From JAZKFT01 sp043760535 (GTDB lineage Bacteria; Bacteroidota; Bacteroidia; Chitinophagales; Chitinophagaceae), in NCBI GenBank assembly GCA_043760535.1, contig JAYUOV010000311.1, positions 1-7,958 on the forward strand: a stretch of 7,958 nucleotides of DNA, in the 5' to 3' direction. Of the stretch, positions 1 through 7,026 are shown in pieces; the stretch's first letter is position 1, and the number at the start of each line of letters is the position of its first letter. The position numbers and the translations under genes are program-made. The notes below the pieces were generated by a model. That model was not told where the DNA came from. It saw only the letters and a list, made by a program, of their open reading frames with translations, and made no database searches.

Positions 1-77
1 TTTGTGCAAAAAATAAATTTATTTAGCTCGACATATTTGTTTTGACAACTGCTTAAAATTCAGGCTGGGTAAAGGAA

Positions 78-519
78 TTATTTACTCGCTGAATCGCTGC
101 CAATGGTTGCTACAAGCACAAACATAGAAGCCAAGTTAATTGCAAAGTCGTGGTTAATATTTGTAAACAAAAGGCATGAGCTTACAATGGCAAGAATTCC
201 CGAAATCTGAATGGCAATTTTACGAATTTTCCAACCCTGATAAGCTTTAGAAAAAATATACCAAAACAGAAAAGCGTAAACATAAGTACCAGCATTGCTG
301 TAATGGCGATTGGTTTTGCAGTATTGATCTGGCCGTTAATTGCATTGTCGCTTAGCAAAATGCACCAATAATTATTTGCCCAACTAAAACCAATTTCGTT
401 TTTAGTTACCTGCGAACCACCTGGGTAAAAAAGTGTGGCAATAACGTAAAGAACAACAAAAATAACGTTCCGAAAATGGGTGATAGTACCCAGCTATTTC
501 TTTTAAATTGATTTTTCAA
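78..519 (-). pseudogene. Broken gene for a small multi-pass membrane protein (DUF998-like family)
   Basis: No single frame is open, but three consecutive frames on the minus strand join into one recognisable protein. Frame one (519 to about 470) reads KNQFKRNSWVLSPIFG. Frame two (about 466 to 255) gives a hydrophobic helix, then YPGGSQVTKNEIGFSW, ANNYWCILL and NGQINTAKPIAIT, then a second helix. Frame three (about 250 to 78) gives KAYQGWKIRKIAIQ and a third helix, with TNINHDFAINLASM. Each switch is repaired by adding one base, near 466-472 and 249-256. The YPGGS, NNYWC and NGQ-N-AKP motifs are those I associate with uncharacterised Bacteroidota membrane proteins resembling DUF998; the exact family name is from memory. 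The product would stop at about 147 residues, roughly a quarter short of the usual size of about 200, so the 3' end is probably lost too. No ATG is visible; TTG at 519 is only a guess. It starts 30 bases after acs and was probably once co-transcribed with it. Confidence 0.72.
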
Positions 520-549
520 AATGGTGTTTTTGATGTTCTCTGCAGAGCT

Positions 550-2487
550 TTACACTTTCCCATTCTTAATTTTTTCCACTACCCCAGGGTCTAGCAGGGT
601 GCTGATATCGCCAAGGTTTTCGGTTTCGCCTTCGGCTATTTTTCTTAAAATGCGACGCATAATTTTTCCGCTGCGGGTTTTGGGCAAGCCTGTTACAAAC
701 TGAATTTTATCTGGTTTGGCAATGGCGCCAATAATCTTAGCTACCGTAAGGCTAATGTCTTTGCGGCGCAGTTCATCGTCGCCATGGTGGCCGTTATAAA
801 TTACGTATGCATAAATGCCCTGGCCTTTAATATCATGCGGGTAGCCTACCACGGCACTTTCTACCACGCCGCTGTGCATGTTAATGGCGTTTTCTACCTC
901 GGCTGTACCTATTCGGTGGCCGCTGATATTCAGCACATCATCTACCCGGCCAGTAATGCGGTAAAATCCGTTTTGGTCTTTTAAAGCACCGTCGCCGGTG
1001 AAGTATAAGTTGGGGTATGTGGCAAAATAATTGGTTCGGCATCTTTCATGGTCGCCATAGGTGGTGCGTAGTATGCCGGGCCATGGCGCTTTAATGCAGA
1101 GGTTGCCTTTCAGTATGCCATTCTCGTCCTTTTCGGTTACTTCTTTACCGTTTTCATCTACCAGTATAGGCTGTACGCCAGGCAGGGGCAGTGTAGCCCA
1201 GCCTGGTTTTGCCAGGGTTACTCCTGCTAGGTTTGTTATTAGGCAGCCACTGGTTTCTGTTTGCCACCAGGTATCTACAATTGGGCATTTTTGCTGGCCA
1301 ATGTTATCATGGTACCAATGCCATGCTTCTTCATTAATAGGTTCGCCTACGGTGCCCAATACTTTTAACGTAGAGAGGTCTTTATCTTTAATGGGGTCGG
1401 TGCCAAAGCTCATTAAACTTCTAATGGCTGTAGGGGCGGTGTAGATGCAGTTTACTTTGTGCTTTTCTACAATATCCCAAAAGCGGCCCGCATCTGGCCA
1501 GGTGGGGATGCCCTCGAACATAAGCGATGTGGCACCCGCACTTAGCGGCCCGTAAACGATGTAGCTATGGCCAGTTATCCAGCCAATATCGGCTGTGCAA
1601 AAATGGACATCGCCAGGCTGGTATTGAAATGCATTTACAAAAGTGTACGTGGTCCAAACCATATAGCCAGCGCAGGTATGTACCACGCCTTTGGGCTTGC
1701 CAGTACTGCCACTAGTGTATAAAATAAACAATGGGTCTTCCGCATCCATTTCCTCGGCCGGAAAAGAAACCACCCCATCTTTTTCTATTTGTGTTTCGGC
1801 ATATTCCATCTCATCTTCCCACCACACATCCCGGCCTTTCAGCATGGACACCGGCGTTCTTGTTCTGGTATAAACGATGACCCTTTTTACCGTTTTATTG
1901 CCAATCAGTGCATCGTCTATCACCGCTTTTAGCGGAATATCTTTTGCACCTCGGTAAGCTCCATCGCAGGTAACTATAAATGTGGCTTGCGCATCTTCTA
2001 ACCTATCGGCAATGCTTTGGGCACTAAAGCCGCCAAAAACTACGCTATGTACGGCACCTATTCTGGCACAGCCCAAAACGGCATAGGCCAGCTCTGGCAC
2101 CATGCCCATATAAATACAAACCCGGTCGCCTTTTTTTACGCCATTGTTTTTAAGCACCTGGGCAAACTGGCATACCCTTTTGTGCAGCCTAGCATAGGTA
2201 ACGGTTCTTACCCTTTCGTCGGGGTTGTTCGGTTCCCAAATAATGGCGGGCATATCGGCCATGGTGGCTAAATGGCGGTCTATGCAGTTTTCGGTAATGT
2301 TCATTTTACCACCTTTAAACCATTCTATTTTAGGTTCGGTAAAATTCCAATCCAGCACTTTATCCCATTTCTTTTTCCACAAAAAATGTTCGGCTACCGA
2401 TGCCCAAAAGCCATCAGGATCTGCTACACTTTTATCATAATCTACCTGGTATTGTGCTGCACTTTTTATTTGGAAAGGATATGCCAT
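550..2487 (-). CDS. acs: Acetyl-CoA synthetase (AMP-forming acetate-CoA ligase)
   Basis: Cytoplasmic enzyme that converts acetate, ATP and CoA to acetyl-CoA via acetyl-AMP. The 645-residue length is normal for Acs. Visible in order (numbered from the ATG at 2487): the N-terminal ACAS region ending in DPDGFW; the ATP-binding loop YTSGSTGKPKG at 257-267; DTWWQTET at 405-412, whose tandem Trp is the residue pair that restricts the pocket to acetate or propionate; the hinge/adenylate region GRVDDVLNISGHR at 513-525; and PKTRSGK ending in the catalytic Lys608, the lysine that is reversibly acetylated in studied homologues. The frame stays open to a GTG at 2502 (five more residues), but homologues start at the equivalent of MAYPFQI, and the GTG lies in the arm of a small hairpin, so I prefer ATG 2487. 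No clear Shine-Dalgarno is visible. It follows fabG by 52 bases and is probably read from the fabG promoter. The coding frame is intact. Confidence 0.97.
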   Translation of the reverse strand: MAYPFQIKSAAQYQVDYDKSVADPDGFWASVAEHFLWKKKWDKVLDWNFTEPKIEWFKGGKMNITENCIDRHLATMADMPAIIWEPNNPDERVRTVTYARLHKRVCQFAQVLKNNGVKKGDRVCIYMGMVPELAYAVLGCARIGAVHSVVFGGFSAQSIADRLEDAQATFIVTCDGAYRGAKDIPLKAVIDDALIGNKTVKRVIVYTRTRTPVSMLKGRDVWWEDEMEYAETQIEKDGVVSFPAEEMDAEDPLFILYTSGSTGKPKGVVHTCAGYMVWTTYTFVNAFQYQPGDVHFCTADIGWITGHSYIVYGPLSAGATSLMFEGIPTWPDAGRFWDIVEKHKVNCIYTAPTAIRSLMSFGTDPIKDKDLSTLKVLGTVGEPINEEAWHWYHDNIGQQKCPIVDTWWQTETSGCLITNLAGVTLAKPGWATLPLPGVQPILVDENGKEVTEKDENGILKGNLCIKAPWPGILRTTYGDHERCRTNYFATYPNLYFTGDGALKDQNGFYRITGRVDDVLNISGHRIGTAEVENAINMHSGVVESAVVGYPHDIKGQGIYAYVIYNGHHGDDELRRKDISLTVAKIIGAIAKPDKIQFVTGLPKTRSGKIMRRILRKIAEGETENLGDISTLLDPGVVEKIKNGKV

Positions 2488-2539
2488 GGCAAGTTTTTTC
2501 ACCCGAAGGGTGGCTATTAAAAAAAGATTAAAGAGAGAT

Positions 2540-3295
2540 TTAAATATTCAATCCGCCGCAGGCGCTTATTACCTGGCCGGTAACATAACTGCCCATATCG
2601 CTGGCTAAAAAGAGAGCCACATTGGCCATATCTTCTGTAGTGCCAAAGCGGCCAAGCGGAATACCAGCCTTGTACTTTTCTGCACCTTCGCCATCTTGTA
2701 AATAGCTGGTCATGTCGGTTTCTACAAAGCCGGGGGCAATGGCATTGCAGCGAATGTTGCGGCTGCCCAACTCTTTGGCCACACTTTTGGTAAAACCTAT
2801 TACTCCGGCTTTACTAGCTGCATAGCTGCTTTGGCCGGCATTACCCATTTGGCCTATTACGCTGCTCATGTTGATGATGCTGCCGCTACGGGCCTTCATC
2901 ATGGGGCGTATTACCTGCTTTGTCATGTAAAAAACGCTATTGAGATTTACCTGCATTACGGTGTTCCATTGCTCTTCGTTCATGCGTAGTAACAGATTGT
3001 CTTTGCTAATGCCGGCATTATTTACACAAATATCTACGGTACCAAATTCTTTAAGCACATCGGCCACAAAGCTTTCGCAGGCTGCATAATTACCAGCATC
3101 GCTTTGGTAGGCTTTGGCTTTTACGCCCATGCTCATTAGCTTTTCTTCTAGCACTTTAGCCCTTTCTGCACTGCTATCGCTAATGTAAGTAAAAGCAATA
3201 TTAGCACCCTGTTCTGCAAACTTTAGGGCTATGCCTTCGCCTATACCACGGGCTGCACCGGTTACAATGGCGGTTTTATTTTCGAGTAATTTCAT
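2540..3295 (-). CDS. fabG: 3-oxoacyl-ACP reductase, SDR family
   Basis: NADPH-dependent short-chain dehydrogenase/reductase of 251 residues, the usual FabG length. In fatty-acid elongation FabG reduces 3-oxoacyl-ACP to 3-hydroxyacyl-ACP. Seen in the sequence: the cofactor-binding TGAARGIG at 12-19, NNAG at 92-95, and the catalytic tetrad Asn117, Ser145 (in NMSSVIG), Tyr158 and Lys162 (YAASK); then the PGFVETDM segment at 188-195 and the C-terminal ASDMGSYVTGQ region typical of FabG. Start: ATG at 3295 gives the standard short N-terminus MKLLENKTAIVTG. It is the first gene of a two-gene minus-strand unit with acs 52 bases downstream. Pairing with acs rather than with acpP/fabF fatty-acid genes leaves open a role in acyl-CoA metabolism (for example acetoacetyl-CoA reduction); the sequence alone does not decide this. 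Many Bacteroidota carry several FabG paralogues. Confidence 0.92.
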   Translation of the reverse strand: MKLLENKTAIVTGAARGIGEGIALKFAEQGANIAFTYISDSSAERAKVLEEKLMSMGVKAKAYQSDAGNYAACESFVADVLKEFGTVDICVNNAGISKDNLLLRMNEEQWNTVMQVNLNSVFYMTKQVIRPMMKARSGSIINMSSVIGQMGNAGQSSYAASKAGVIGFTKSVAKELGSRNIRCNAIAPGFVETDMTSYLQDGEGAEKYKAGIPLGRFGTTEDMANVALFLASDMGSYVTGQVISACGGLNI

Positions 3296-3323
3296 GGGCA
3301 GGTTTTTTATTTTACTATGTGCT

Positions 3324-3331
3324 CAAAAGTA
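3324..3331 (-). promoter_or_regulatory. Candidate Bacteroidota -7 promoter element for fabG-acs
   Basis: On the minus strand the octamer TACTTTTG fits the Bacteroidota consensus TAnnTTTG and ends 28 bases before the fabG ATG. A start of transcription about 7 bases further on would leave a leader of about 20 bases. A clear -33 TTG/TTTG is not visible at the usual spacing; the upstream stretch is a run of A and T. The same octamer stands before the response regulator (5009-5016). Confidence 0.5.
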
Positions 3332-3364
3332 GGAGAAAAGTTTTTTTAAAGATAGGGGAATAAG

Positions 3365-3400
3365 AAAAGAGCGGCAACTCTTTAAGGTTGCCGCTCTTTT
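3365..3400 (-). terminator. Strong intrinsic terminator between the defence remnants and fabG
   Basis: Perfect inverted repeat: arms of 14 bases (3365-3378 AAAAGAGCGGCAAC and 3387-3400 GTTGCCGCTCTTTT) around an 8-base loop. The stem has a G+C-rich core and U-rich sequence after the 3' arm on both strands. Since the remnants to the right are on the minus strand, its likely original job was to end leftward transcription from that locus and insulate the fabG promoter 34 bases further on. It could also act on plus-strand transcripts, but no plus-strand gene ends here. Confidence 0.85.
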
Positions 3401-3473
3401 AAAAAAATAAACTATTAACTAGGTAAAACCCACCGGGCGTTCGGTAAGGTAGGCGCTCTTGGGTATTAGAACT

Positions 3474-3632
3474 TTATTGTATATGCACATCTATAATCTT
3501 ACTGTTATATATGCCCATAATATCCACCACTTTTACCATCACTTTATACATGCCCGGTTTGCGGTATTCGTAAAGGATGCTGGTAAAACTCCTAGCCGGG
3601 CGTTTTTTTGGTGCGGAAGCTTTGCCACTCAT
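3474..3632 (-). pseudogene. C-terminal remnant resembling a site-specific DNA methyltransferase tail
   Basis: The minus-strand frame here encodes about 52 residues, MSGKASAPKKRPARSFTS followed by ILYEYRKPGMYKVMVKVVD and IMGIYNSKIIDVHIQ, then a stop. The Y-x-PG-x-Y-x-V-x-VKVVDI pattern is a PKD-like beta-sandwich tail that I recall at the C-terminus of large adenine-specific (type III Mod-like) DNA methyltransferases of Bacteroidota. No methyltransferase catalytic motif (DPPY, FxGxG) is present anywhere nearby, so everything upstream of the tail is missing. The open frame extends upstream to 3710, but that part overlaps the ATP-binding pseudogene in another frame and is a shadow. Assignment to a methyltransferase is by recalled resemblance and is tentative; that it is a detached fragment with no recognisable start is more secure. 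Confidence 0.5.
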
Positions 3633-3633
3633 T

Positions 3634-4752
3634 TTAGAAGAGGTAATTAACCGTCCACGGTAAAGAAATATGCTTGGCATTAAACAGTAAAACCTGGTAC
3701 ATTTTATCAATGCCCGAGCCTTCTTTATCCATTAAGTGGAGGTCGTAAAAAACCTGGGCTAAATGTGGGTTTCGCCGCACATTTTTATGCAGCACATTTT
3801 TAGCGGTAACACCAATAAGGAAAAGGCCTTGGTTAACCGCTTCTTACTTATCCGGGTATAGATTAATAAAATTGTCGCCTCTTGTGGTGTATGGCCTATG
3901 TACCAAAGCGTTGGCCATTAGCTCCCTTATTACTTCTTCGTAATTAGGTACAAATTTTCTAAAAATACCATCTGCTACATCCACGCCTTCCTTCCAATCT
4001 GGTATCAGCGTCTATATTGCTTCTATCAGTTCTTTTGGGTTAAAGGTATAATCTTCCCAAAGCAGTTTATTTATTTTTTCGCCCCGGTCATCAAATTTAA
4101 GAAAATGTACGGTAGGTGCATAAAGCAGCCTTGCTCTATCGTTTCTGTAACCCAACCATAAAATGCCGAGTTTGGTCAGGTAATCGCCTTCGGCAAAAAA
4201 ATAATGGTACAGTAATTCATCCACCGACTTTTCTTGTACATATTTACTTACCCTTGTTAATTGCTGAATATACTGCTGAAACTGTAACATTTTTTATTAG
4301 TCAATGGCTGTCTTGGGCGTTTTTGTTTTTCTGGTTTCCCAAATAAAAGCTGGCTTATAGGTAAATAACCTCGATAATACGTCGGGCAATAATGGCACGC
4401 AGATATCATCACTTCTAAAATAGTATTTAGCGTCGCTGGTTGAGGCAATGGTAGAGGCACTAAAAAAATTTCTAATTCAATGTATTCGGCGTTTTTTCAA
4501 CCTTTTTGGTAGTGGCATTTACGCCAACGTTTACCGAATGCTCCGCTATTTTCATTTTAATGGTAAAATGCAAGCCTTCATCGATAGTTTGCCTTATTGG
4601 TGGCATATTTTCAGGGTCAGCTATGCCAATAGCGATAATGCCACCTCTTGAATTGGCAAAGCAAACGCAGTCTTTTGCAAGCTCTTTCCAATTAACTGTT
4701 TTGCCTGTTACCAGTGCAAGTGCTTTTTCTCTATAAATTGGTTTTCGGTCAT
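3634..4752 (-). pseudogene. Decayed AlbA_2 / HATPase_c_4 ATP-binding protein (COG2865 type)
   Basis: Joining minus-strand frames gives one protein. MTENQF (ATG 4752) leads into an AlbA_2 (Schlafen-like nucleic-acid-binding) domain with NWKELAKDCVCFANSRGG and IIAIGIADPENMPPI, then AEYIELEIFFSASTIASTSD. Next come LGILWLGYRNDRARLLYAP, IPDWKEGVDVADGIFRKFVP and the ATPase N-box region ELMANALVHRPYTTRG, then VRRNPHLAQVFYDLHLMDKE and GSGIDKMYQVL. Damage: three one-base deletions, near 4731, in the A6/T6 run at 4492-4497 and in the A7/T7 run at 4462-4468. There are four in-frame stops: TAA TAA (4299-4294, where GAA codons would fit), TAG (4014-4012, at a position where homologues have Trp) and TAA (3846-3844, where Leu fits). 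The C-terminal winged-helix region is missing; the frame ends at 3634, directly before the methyltransferase-like fragment. Intact relatives often sit in restriction-modification loci. Family identity is confident; the gene is certainly non-functional. Confidence 0.88.
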
Positions 4753-4798
4753 TAGTTGTAAAAACGGGTTTTGAGGTCTTGCTTGGCTGAAAAAGTGC

Positions 4799-4826
4799 AA
4801 ATAAGGCTATAAATAAAACCTTATTT
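4799..4826. repeat. Short inverted repeat upstream of the ATP-binding pseudogene
   Basis: Arms AAATAAGG (4799-4806) and CCTTATTT (4819-4826) with a 12-base A/T-rich loop. It lies about 47 bases upstream of the pseudogene start and 180 bases upstream of the response regulator promoter. It is too A+T-rich to be a good terminator; an operator is possible, and chance in such A/T-rich DNA cannot be excluded. Confidence 0.3.
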
Positions 4827-4941
4827 TACTTTAAAAGGATTTTAAGGTTAAAAATGAAAAAACTCATCCATATTTTACTTCATAAATTTTACAAACATCC
4901 TTAAACGATTTCAGGTCTTTCTTTATGTATTACTCCGTTTA

Positions 4942-4973
4942 GTAACACTTTGGTAACGTTAACAATTTGGTAA
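4942..4973 (+). promoter_or_regulatory. Candidate response-regulator operator: tandem GTAAC / TTTGGTAA repeats
   Basis: GTAAC occurs at 4942-4946 and again at 4953-4957, exactly 11 bases apart, and TTTGGTAA occurs at 4949-4956 and 4966-4973. OmpR/PhoB-family regulators bind tandem half-sites about 11 bases apart, and this cluster lies 35-67 bases upstream of the -7 element of the regulator gene, a position suited to autoregulation. The link to the encoded regulator is inference. Confidence 0.3.
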
Positions 4974-5008
4974 TTGGTTTAACAAGTGATAGCTGCACCC
5001 AAGTCCGT

Positions 5009-5016
5009 TACTTTTG
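5009..5016 (+). promoter_or_regulatory. Candidate Bacteroidota -7 promoter element for the response regulator
   Basis: TACTTTTG matches TAnnTTTG and is identical to the element before fabG. Transcription starting about 7 bases downstream would give a leader of only about 10 bases before ATG 5033. This also argues against the in-frame ATG at 4967, which lies upstream of the promoter. No convincing -33 TTTG at 19-21 bases is visible. Confidence 0.5.
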
Positions 5017-5032
5017 TGTAAATAAATTGTTA

Positions 5033-5710
5033 ATGGAATTCAAAGCCACCATTCTTGTAGCCGACGACGAACAGGACATTTTAGAGATTATAAAGTACAA
5101 TCTGGAAAAAGAAGGGTACAAAGTACACACCGCATCTAACGGGCAGCAAGCGATAGAAGTGGCAAAACAGGTTAAGCCCAATTTGATTCTCCTGGATATT
5201 ATGATGCCCTATAAAACGGGATTTGAAGTCTGCAAAATCCTCCGCAGCCTAAGCGATTTTAACGACACCCTCATTATTTTTCTTACGGCACTTAACGACG
5301 AACTGAGCCACATTAAAGGGCTGGATAGTGGTGCTGATGATTATGTAAGTAAGCCGGTAAGCCCCAAAGTTTTGGTAAGCAGGGTAAATGCTTTACTACG
5401 TCGGCTTCAAAAAGAAGACGATAGCAAAACGGTAAGTGTGGGTAATATCAGCATAGACCCCGAAAAGTTTATCGTCCGGATAGCAGATCAGGAAGTGGTA
5501 TTGGCTAAAAAAGAATTTGAATTATTATACCTGCTGGCATCCAAACCGGGCCGTGTTTTTCTTCGCAACGAAATACTAAACCTAGTGTGGGGTACTAATG
5601 TAATAGTTGGCGACCGCACGATAGATGTACACATTCGTAAAATACGCCAAAAGCTAGGCGTAGATTGTGTTACCACCGTTAAAGGTGTGGGCTACAAGTT
5701 CGAAATGTAG
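5033..5710 (+). CDS. Response regulator, OmpR/PhoB family (REC plus winged helix)
   Basis: Cytoplasmic DNA-binding regulator of 225 residues, standard for the family. The receiver domain (about 6-118) has the acidic pocket Asp11-Asp12, phosphoacceptor Asp55 (in LLDIMMP), the switch Thr85 (FLTA) and Lys106-Pro107. The C-terminal trans_reg_C winged helix (about 130-223) has the typical EFELLYLLASKPGRVFLR, the recognition-helix segment VGDRTIDVHIRKIRQKLG and the terminal VKGVGYKF. The frame is open back to an ATG at 4967, but the REC domain begins right after the ATG at 5033 and a promoter octamer lies between the two, so 5033 is chosen. The sensor kinase lies downstream on the same strand after a 266-base gap and is its likely partner. 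Such pairs in Bacteroidota are often annotated PhoP/PhoB-PhoR; no phosphate-specific context (pst, phoU) is visible here, so I leave the symbol empty. Confidence 0.95.
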   Translation: MEFKATILVADDEQDILEIIKYNLEKEGYKVHTASNGQQAIEVAKQVKPNLILLDIMMPYKTGFEVCKILRSLSDFNDTLIIFLTALNDELSHIKGLDSGADDYVSKPVSPKVLVSRVNALLRRLQKEDDSKTVSVGNISIDPEKFIVRIADQEVVLAKKEFELLYLLASKPGRVFLRNEILNLVWGTNVIVGDRTIDVHIRKIRQKLGVDCVTTVKGVGYKFEM

Positions 5711-5809
5711 GCCATGCAATTAAGGTTAAGGGTACAACATATAAGGTTCAAGAAGCCAGTATTATTAAACTGGAATAGTTAACTAATACCATTTCGATAA
5801 AGCAATTAT

Positions 5810-5877
5810 TCAATAACCAACAATCCATTTTTAATTTTCAAATCCGTGGATTCGAGTGTTTCTAAATTGGTTATTGA
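5810..5877. repeat. Nested inverted repeat in the regulator-kinase gap
   Basis: Perfect 11-base arms TCAATAACCAA (5810-5820) and TTGGTTATTGA (5867-5877) enclose a second pair, AATCCA (5822-5827) and TGGATT (5847-5852). The outer stem extends imperfectly to AAAG/CTTT, and the 3' side runs into TTTTTT (5885-5890), so an atypical large-loop terminator or attenuator after the regulator gene is possible. A wider pair AAGGTTCA (5743-5750) / TGAACCTT (5914-5921) surrounds it, and CCTGAACCT is repeated at 5912-5920 and 5933-5941. The gap has no coding capacity. A decayed small inverted-repeat element is the alternative. Confidence 0.45.
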
Positions 5878-5976
5878 GGATTACTTTTTTAATAAAAACG
5901 CTTGACCGAAACCTGAACCTTGTTTCTTGCTGCCTGAACCTAGAACATTGCACCTTCTACCATTTACCTTTAACAG

Positions 5977-7026
5977 ATGTTTAGTTTAAAAAACCTTACG
6001 CCACGGCAATTGGCGGCTATTAATGCCTTTACTATTTCATTAATAGTTGCAATAGCCATATTCTTTTTTGTAGAACACTGGTGGATACCCTTTGTAAGCT
6101 TCGGCGTACTTTTTATTATTAGCTTTTTACTAGTAAATTTTTTTTTGCAACAGTTTATTTACCGTAAAATAAAACTGATTTACAAGTTCATTTACCAAAC
6201 CAAAGCCAGTAAAAGAGAAGAAACTTATTACAAGTATATTTTACCACAAAAAAGCATCGACGAAGTAAAAGATGATGTAGAAAAATGGGCTGCTCAAAAG
6301 AAGGATGAAATAGCTGTGCTAAAAGAAAACGAAAGCTACCGCAAAGAGTTTTTGCAGAACCTGGCCCACGAATTAAAGACACCCATTTTTGCCATACAAG
6401 GATATGTAAATACGCTGCTGGATGGTGCTATGGAAGACGAAAATGTAAGGGCTAAATTTTTAGAAAAAGCCAATCGAAATGTGGAACGCATGGTGAGCCT
6501 GGTAAACGACCTCGACGAAATATCGACACTAGAAAGCGGCGAGCAGCCATTATACAAGCAAAATTTTATAGTACAGGATTTGATAAAAGAAGTGTATGAA
6601 AGCCTGAGTTACCTAGCCGATGAAAAGGGTATTTACTTTAGTTTTAAAAAGGGCACCGAACAGGATATTGCCGTATTTGCCGATAAAGAAAAAATGCGAC
6701 AGGTATTTATAAACCTGCTGGAGAATGCCATTAAATACAATCGCCAAAAGGGTAGCATTGCCGCAAGTGTGTACCGCACCGATGGCAGGCATGTACTTAT
6801 AGAAATTAGCGACGATGGCATCGGCATTTCCGAAGAACACCTGCCCCGCATTTTCGAAAGATTTTACCGTACTGATACTGCCCGTAGCCGAAAAATTGGC
6901 GGCAGTGGACTTGGTTTGGCCATTTGCAAGCATATTATAGATGCCCACGGCCAAAGCTTCCATGTTCGCAGTACAGAAGATGTGGGAACTACTTTTGGGT
7001 TTGTGCTAGAAGAAAGGAAGGATTAG
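5977..7026 (+). CDS. Membrane sensor histidine kinase (PhoR-like, HisKA plus HATPase_c)
   Basis: Inner-membrane kinase of 349 residues that should autophosphorylate and pass phosphate to the upstream regulator. Two membrane helices (about 13-32 and 38-57) are joined by only a few residues (EHWWIP), so there is no extracytoplasmic sensor domain. A charged linker follows with the RKIKLIYKFIYQTKASKREE and LPQKSIDEV segments, which I recognise from Bacteroidota PhoR-like kinases, and no PAS domain. The HisKA domain carries His131 in the H-box LAHELKTP. The HATPase_c domain carries Asn250 in NLLENAIKYN (N-box), DDGIG at 279-283 (G1), IFERFYR at 292-298 (F-box) and GGSGLGL at 308-314 (G2). All catalytic motifs are present. 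The start at 5977 gives the family-like N-terminus LKNLTPRQLAAINAF. No own promoter octamer is evident in the preceding gap, so it may depend on read-through from the regulator gene. Confidence 0.94.
   Translation: MFSLKNLTPRQLAAINAFTISLIVAIAIFFFVEHWWIPFVSFGVLFIISFLLVNFFLQQFIYRKIKLIYKFIYQTKASKREETYYKYILPQKSIDEVKDDVEKWAAQKKDEIAVLKENESYRKEFLQNLAHELKTPIFAIQGYVNTLLDGAMEDENVRAKFLEKANRNVERMVSLVNDLDEISTLESGEQPLYKQNFIVQDLIKEVYESLSYLADEKGIYFSFKKGTEQDIAVFADKEKMRQVFINLLENAIKYNRQKGSIAASVYRTDGRHVLIEISDDGIGISEEHLPRIFERFYRTDTARSRKIGGSGLGLAICKHIIDAHGQSFHVRSTEDVGTTFGFVLEERKD

Noticed and set aside
11..24. 14-base perfect palindrome AAATAAATTTATTT near the left edge
   Set aside because: Pure A/T sequence in A/T-rich DNA; too weak for a terminator and expected by chance often enough.
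521..2520. Several open frames on the plus strand opposite acs
   Set aside because: They are antisense shadows of a well-conserved, complete acs gene and show no family resemblance of their own.
4257..4460. 67-codon minus-strand frame starting at a GTG
   Set aside because: It is the wrong phase across the ATP-binding pseudogene; the recognisable protein lies in the neighbouring frame.
78..4752. Frameshifts as sequencing or assembly errors
   Set aside because: Partly possible for the one-base losses in homopolymers, but the ATP-binding gene also has four substitution-type stops and lost ends, and the four intact genes show no errors.
4854..4904. 16-codon open frame (MKKLIHILLHKFYKHP) after an A/G-rich stretch
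   Set aside because: Too short, in very A/T-rich DNA, with no recognisable family and no matching promoter octamer close by.
4967..5032. N-terminal extension of the response regulator from ATG 4967
   Set aside because: It would add 22 residues unlike any receiver-domain N-terminus and would start upstream of the likely promoter octamer at 5009-5016.
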